Of a stretch of DNA of 9,333 nt, positions 5,934 through 9,333 are shown in pieces; positions within the stretch are counted from its first letter, which is position 1; every line of letters starts with the position of its first letter. A model generated the notes under the pieces. It did not search any database. It saw only the letters and a program-made list of their open reading frames with translations, and was not told where the DNA came from. Origin of the DNA: Caryophanales bacterium UBA6879 (lineage in GTDB: Bacteria; Bacillota_I; Bacilli_A; RFN20; CAG-288); the NCBI GenBank assembly GCA_002449135.1, contig DKCH01000015.1:2037-11369 (forward strand), read 5' to 3'. A program made the position numbers and the translations under genes.

Positions 5934-7385
5934 TTACTTCTTTAAATCTAAATATGTTTGTTTATATCTTTTAAATTTTTCTAGATATTTTTTATGCTTT
6001 TCTAAATTAGGAATATAAGTCTTTTTAATTTTAACAAAATGATCAGCAGCCTGTTCTAAACTATTAAATTGTTGATCACCTACTAAAGCTAAAATAATAG
6101 CTCCTAAAGCTGCCCCATCTTTAGTATTAATAGTATCAATTTTTATTCCTAAAATATCTGCTAATATTTGTAAAACAACTTCACTAGCACCACCACCTAT
6201 AGCTTTTGCTTTTGAAAAATGCATTTGTAAATCTTCCATTACTAAGTAGTTATCTAATAAAGAAAAACAACAGCCCTCAATAACTGCCTTAGTTAAATCT
6301 TTTCTTTTATAAAAAGAATTTAAATTTGAAAAACTTCCTTTAGCTAAAGGATCATTGATTGGTGATCTTTCCCCTACTAAATATGGTAAGAAAATAACAT
6401 TAGAAATTTCATCAGGTAGATCATTAGTTTCTAAATTATAATCTTTAGTTTCTAAAATATCTTCAATCCACCATTTTAATGAGCCTGAAAAAGATAAGGT
6501 GCATCCCATTAAAAAGAAGTTAGAATTTGTATCTTTAAAAGTATGAAGACGACCTAGCTTGTCATAATGATAATTTTTACATGGAGCATAAACTACTCCT
6601 GAAGTACCTAAAGATAAAAACAACTCCCCCTCTTTTAAACTATTTGTCCCTAATCCACCTACTGCTTGATCTCCTCCACCAATTACAACCTTAGTAGAAG
6701 AAAGCAAATGAGTACTTTCTTCCAATTCTTTTTTTACATTACCAACAACTTCATATGAGGAATAAATCTTCGGTAAATACTCTTCTTTAATATCTAAAAG
6801 ATCTAGCATAAACTTTGAATATTTACCTTCTTTCACATTAAAAAACAAGGTCCCGGCTAAATCTGATTGATCAGATGCAAAATTTCCTGTTAATTTATAG
6901 GCTAAATAATCTTTAGGTAACATAATTTTCTTAATTCTTTTAAAACTAAAATATTCATGTTTTTTTAACCATAAAAGTTTAGGAGCAGTAAAGCCACATA
7001 AAGCGATATTTGAAGTCTCATTAATTAATTTATCTTTACCTATAATATTGTTTAAATAATTTACTTCATCAATATTGCGTGAATCATTCCATAAAATTGC
7101 ATTTCTAATAACATTATCATTTTCATCTAAAATAACTAAACCATGCATCTGACCGGAAAATGATAAGGATTTTACATTTCTTAAATCAAAATTTTTATTT
7201 AATTCATCCAAACAAAACAATAAAGCCTGATACCACAAATTAGGATCTTGCTCACACCAATTTGGCTTTAATTGAATTAAAGGATAATTCTTTTTTGCTG
7301 ATAAAAGAATTTCACCTTCTAAATTAGCTAAACTAACTTTTAAAGAAGATGTTCCTAAATCAATACCTAAGTATAAATTACTCAT
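5934..7385 (-). CDS. xylB: Xylulokinase
   Basis: This is an FGGY-family sugar kinase that phosphorylates D-xylulose to xylulose 5-phosphate with ATP in the cytoplasm. The N-terminal phosphate motif is [10 protein letters not shown] (7-16). The sugar-site blocks are SGQMHGLV (78-85) and ILWNDSRN (97-104), and [10 protein letters not shown] (131-140) and [12 protein letters not shown] (156-167) also fit the family. The catalytic base is Asp239 in GGGDQAVGG. The C-terminal ATPase half has [17 protein letters not shown] and the [16 protein letters not shown] signature. The length (483 residues) is normal. I chose the ATG at 7385, which gives MSNLYLGID; a TTG two codons earlier (7391) is also open. 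There is no good Shine-Dalgarno sequence for either. The ATG start overlaps the end of xylA by 8 bases (ATGAGTAA), so translation is probably coupled to xylA. The xylA neighbour makes xylulokinase much more likely than another FGGY kinase. Confidence 0.95.
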   Translation of the reverse strand: MSNLYLGIDLGTSSLKVSLANLEGEILLSAKKNYPLIQLKPNWCEQDPNLWYQALLFCLDELNKNFDLRNVKSLSFSGQMHGLVILDENDNVIRNAILWNDSRNIDEVNYLNNIIGKDKLINETSNIALCGFTAPKLLWLKKHEYFSFKRIKKIMLPKDYLAYKLTGNFASDQSDLAGTLFFNVKEGKYSKFMLDLLDIKEEYLPKIYSSYEVVGNVKKELEESTHLLSSTKVVIGGGDQAVGGLGTNSLKEGELFLSLGTSGVVYAPCKNYHYDKLGRLHTFKDTNSNFFLMGCTLSFSGSLKWWIEDILETKDYNLETNDLPDEISNVIFLPYLVGERSPINDPLAKGSFSNLNSFYKRKDLTKAVIEGCCFSLLDNYLVMEDLQMHFSKAKAIGGGASEVVLQILADILGIKIDTINTKDGAALGAIILALVGDQQFNSLEQAADHFVKIKKTYIPNLEKHKKYLEKFKRYKQTYLDLKK

Positions 7386-8694
7386 TTTCAAAAAGAATAT
7401 TGTTTAAAATAGTTTCTAAATATTCTTGTCTCCCTGAAGGAACATTTACATTTTTTAATGTTAATGCATATTCTGCCAATTCTTCAAATGAAGTTTGATT
7501 TTTTCTAATTTTTAAACCAATACCATTATTATATGAACTATAACGATCAGCAACAAAATTATCTAAACGTTTATCTTCTATAAGCTTTACTGCTTTTCTT
7601 AATCCTAAAGCAAAGGTATCCATACCAGCAATATAAGCTAATAAAATATCTTCTAAAGTATTAGAGGTTCTTCTTGTTTTCGCATCAAAATTCAAACCAC
7701 CATTGGTAAATCCACCAGCTTTTAAAACCTCATACATACATAAAGTTGTGTCATATATATTTGTTGGGAAACAATCTGTATCCCATCCTAACAAGTTATC
7801 TCCTTGGTTAGCATCTATACTTCCAAAAGCCTTATTTACTGTTGCCACTCTTAATTCATGCTGGAAAGTATGCCCAGCTAATGTCGCATGGTTAGCTTCA
7901 ATATTTAATTTAAAATCACCTAATAAATTATATTCACGTAAGAAATTACAAGTAGTAGCCGCATCAAAATCATATTGGTGTTTAGTAGGTTCTTTAGGTT
8001 TAGGTTCAATATAAAAATCACCATTAAAACCAATCTTACGACCATAATCTCTAGCCATTTGTAAGAATTTTCCTAAATTATCCACTTCTAAGGCCATATC
8101 AGTATTCAATAAAGTTTCATAGCCTTCTCTACCACCCCAAAAAACATAACCAGTTCCACCTAATTTAACATTAGCCTCTAAACAAGCCTTAACTTTCAAT
8201 GCTGAGATAGCAAATACATTAGCTTCAGGTGAAGTAGCTGCTCCAGACATAAAAACTTTATCGCCAAAATTATTAGCAGTATTCCATAATAGTTTCTTAT
8301 GATGCTTTTTTTGTAAATCAGCTAAATAATCAACCATGATTTTATAATTATTTAATGACTCTTCTAGATTAGAAGTAAAAGGAGCAATATCAACATCGTG
8401 GAAACAATAATAATCAATAGAAAGTAAATCCATTAATTTAAACGCCATATCAGCTTTAGCTTTATAAATCTTTAATGGTTCTACCTCACCAAAATTTTTA
8501 TCTTCCGTAGGTCCACCAAACATATCAACACCAACATAATCTAAAGTATGCCAGTAAGAAAGAGCAAATTTTAAATGATCACGCATTTTCTTACCCAAAA
8601 TAACTTCATCAGGGTTGTAATATTTGAAGGCAAAAGGTTCTAATGACTTAGCACCTAGATATTCAATTTTCTTAATTTCACTGAATTTTTTCAT
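7378..8694 (-). CDS. xylA: Xylose isomerase
   Basis: It interconverts D-xylose and D-xylulose, the first step of bacterial xylose use, as a metal-dependent TIM-barrel tetramer in the cytoplasm. All expected residues are present, each two positions lower than in E. coli XylA: H99 and D102 in [10 protein letters not shown]186 in [11 protein letters not shown], and metal ligands E230 and K232 ([14 protein letters not shown]). The remaining ligands are E266 and H269 ([17 protein letters not shown]), D294 (SIDANQGD), D305 and D307 ([10 protein letters not shown]), and D337 (LNFDAKTRR). The length (438 residues) and a long N-terminus place it with the class II enzymes of Bacillus and Thermotoga. 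Where most of these read HDRD-APEGD, this one has HDVD-APFTS. The start ATG (8694) is preceded by AAAAAGGAG with a 9-base gap, inside the end of the upstream coiled-coil gene. The start lies only 4 bases after that gene's stop. Confidence 0.98.
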   Translation of the reverse strand: MKKFSEIKKIEYLGAKSLEPFAFKYYNPDEVILGKKMRDHLKFALSYWHTLDYVGVDMFGGPTEDKNFGEVEPLKIYKAKADMAFKLMDLLSIDYYCFHDVDIAPFTSNLEESLNNYKIMVDYLADLQKKHHKKLLWNTANNFGDKVFMSGAATSPEANVFAISALKVKACLEANVKLGGTGYVFWGGREGYETLLNTDMALEVDNLGKFLQMARDYGRKIGFNGDFYIEPKPKEPTKHQYDFDAATTCNFLREYNLLGDFKLNIEANHATLAGHTFQHELRVATVNKAFGSIDANQGDNLLGWDTDCFPTNIYDTTLCMYEVLKAGGFTNGGLNFDAKTRRTSNTLEDILLAYIAGMDTFALGLRKAVKLIEDKRLDNFVADRYSSYNNGIGLKIRKNQTSFEELAEYALTLKNVNVPSGRQEYLETILNNILFENE

Positions 8695-8698
8695 TGTT

Positions 8699-9333
8699 TT
8701 ATTCTCCTTTTTCCAATTCTTTTAAAGCCTGTAATAAACGTTTTTGCCTCTTTTCATCATCTTTTTTCTTAGCTTTAAAATCCTTATGAACTTTAATATT
8801 TATTTTTTCTTTTTCTAGCGTATTTTTTTCAGCATTTAAGAATTCATTCACTTGTTCTTTTTCACTATCTTTTACTAACTTCAATTGTTCTTCATCTTCT
8901 TTAAGAATTTTTTGATATTCAGCATCTAATTGAATAATTTTATTTTCTTTTTCACTTAGTAAATTTTTTTCCTGTTCTTCTAATTTAGTTTTTAAAGATT
9001 CATATTTTTCATTGTTGTTTTCTAACTTTGCCTCTTTAGAAGAAATATCTAAATACTTTTTATTATCTAATTTTTCATTATATAATTCATTTAAATCTTC
9101 TTTAATTAAAGGATAAATATTTTTAGTTAATTCCAATTCTTTTTCTAAATAAAGTGTCTTTAATGGTTTACTAGCTTCTTTTACTTCATTAACTTTCGCC
9201 TTAATATAAAGTTTACTATTTTCAATACGTTTTTCTAAATTATTAATTTTCTTTGCTTTATTTTTCTTTTCTTCTGCTAAAGCAATTTTTATTTCAGCTT
9301 TGGCAATTTTTATTTCGTATTCTTTTTTCAAAG
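8699..9333 (-). CDS. Charged coiled-coil protein, N-terminus beyond the window (partial)
   Basis: I do not recognise a family. At least 210 residues are visible, dominated by Lys, Glu, Leu, Ile and Asn. There is no Trp or Cys, no membrane segment and no catalytic motif. Heptad-like spacing of hydrophobic residues among charges runs through almost the whole length, with a break near NIYPLIKED (about 71-79). The likely form is a long helical coiled coil or hairpin. The reading frame is open to the right edge. The only start-like codon near the edge is a TTG at 9331, whose upstream context is unseen, so I treat the gene as partial. It ends 4 bases before xylA and carries the xylA ribosome binding site, so it belongs to the xylose operon. 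It could be the cytoplasmic tail of a larger protein, for example a transporter subunit, or a free-standing protein; nothing here decides between them. Confidence 0.75.
   Translation of the reverse strand, partial: LKKEYEIKIAKAEIKIALAEEKKNKAKKINNLEKRIENSKLYIKAKVNEVKEASKPLKTLYLEKELELTKNIYPLIKEDLNELYNEKLDNKKYLDISSKEAKLENNNEKYESLKTKLEEQEKNLLSEKENKIIQLDAEYQKILKEDEEQLKLVKDSEKEQVNEFLNAEKNTLEKEKINIKVHKDFKAKKKDDEKRQKRLLQALKELEKGE
8704..8712 (-). promoter_or_regulatory. Strong ribosome binding site of xylA
   Basis: On the minus strand AAAAAGGAG (8712-8704) ends 9 bases before the xylA ATG. It lies within the last codons of the upstream coiled-coil gene, so ribosomes finishing that gene pass directly over it. 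It supports the ATG at 8694 as the start. Confidence 0.75.
9275..9316 (-). repeat. Tandem 21-base (one-heptad) duplication in the coiled-coil gene
   Basis: On the minus strand two adjacent 21-base units (9316-9296 and 9295-9275) encode EIKIAKA and EIKIALA. Their first 14 bases (GAAATAAAAATTGC) are identical. The period is exactly seven codons, one coiled-coil heptad. This looks like an in-frame duplication, though composition bias could help produce it. Confidence 0.55.

Noticed and set aside
7703..8014. 103-codon open frame on the plus strand
   Set aside because: It lies entirely antisense to the conserved core of xylA, lacks a ribosome binding site and has no recognisable protein features.
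1..9333. CRISPR array, insertion sequence, tRNA or phage genes
   Set aside because: There are no spaced identical repeats, no transposase or integrase frames, no cloverleaf-like segments, and the dense coding leaves little room for them.

Overview
The window is AT-rich bacterial chromosome with short intergenic gaps, strong GGAG-type ribosome binding sites where visible, and intrinsic terminators. Together these point to a low-GC Gram-positive lineage (Bacillota or Mycoplasmatota). Tryptophan is encoded by TGG throughout, and the rmuC frame ends at TGA, so the standard bacterial code fits better than the Mycoplasma code. An uncultured host-associated Bacilli or Acholeplasma-like relative is a reasonable guess, but the sequence does not fix the genus.

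Layout, left to right. (1) A small two-helix membrane protein of unknown function (34-648, +) converges on, and overlaps by 4 bases, a minus-strand pair: a histidine-phosphatase-superfamily enzyme (1797-2414) followed by a YghO-like GNAT-type protein (645-1763). (2) A 135-base divergent spacer (2415-2549) carries a good minus-strand promoter for that pair, a plus-strand promoter for the next gene, and an inverted repeat that overlaps both promoters. (3) On the plus strand lie a bleomycin-hydrolase/PepC aminopeptidase (2550-3908) with a strong terminator behind it, then rmuC (4005-5162), then a four-helix membrane protein of unknown function (5261-5842) with its own likely promoter. A terminator that probably works in both directions follows. 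(4) The rest is a minus-strand xylose operon read from right to left: a partial coiled-coil protein (running off the right edge), xylA (xylose isomerase) and xylB (xylulokinase).

XylA and XylB together turn xylose into xylulose 5-phosphate for the pentose phosphate pathway. xylA starts 4 bases after the coiled-coil stop codon, and xylB overlaps the end of xylA by 8 bases, so the three are very probably one transcript. No xylose transporter or XylR repressor is in the window; they may lie beyond the right edge. PepC and RmuC are housekeeping functions (peptide turnover; DNA-rearrangement limiting).

I found no mobile element, CRISPR array, tRNA, rRNA or recognisable riboswitch, and no gene-free stretch above 300 bases. 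Most of the window is ordinary. The least explained items are the coiled-coil gene in the xylose operon, the two orphan membrane proteins, and the symmetric element between the divergent promoters.
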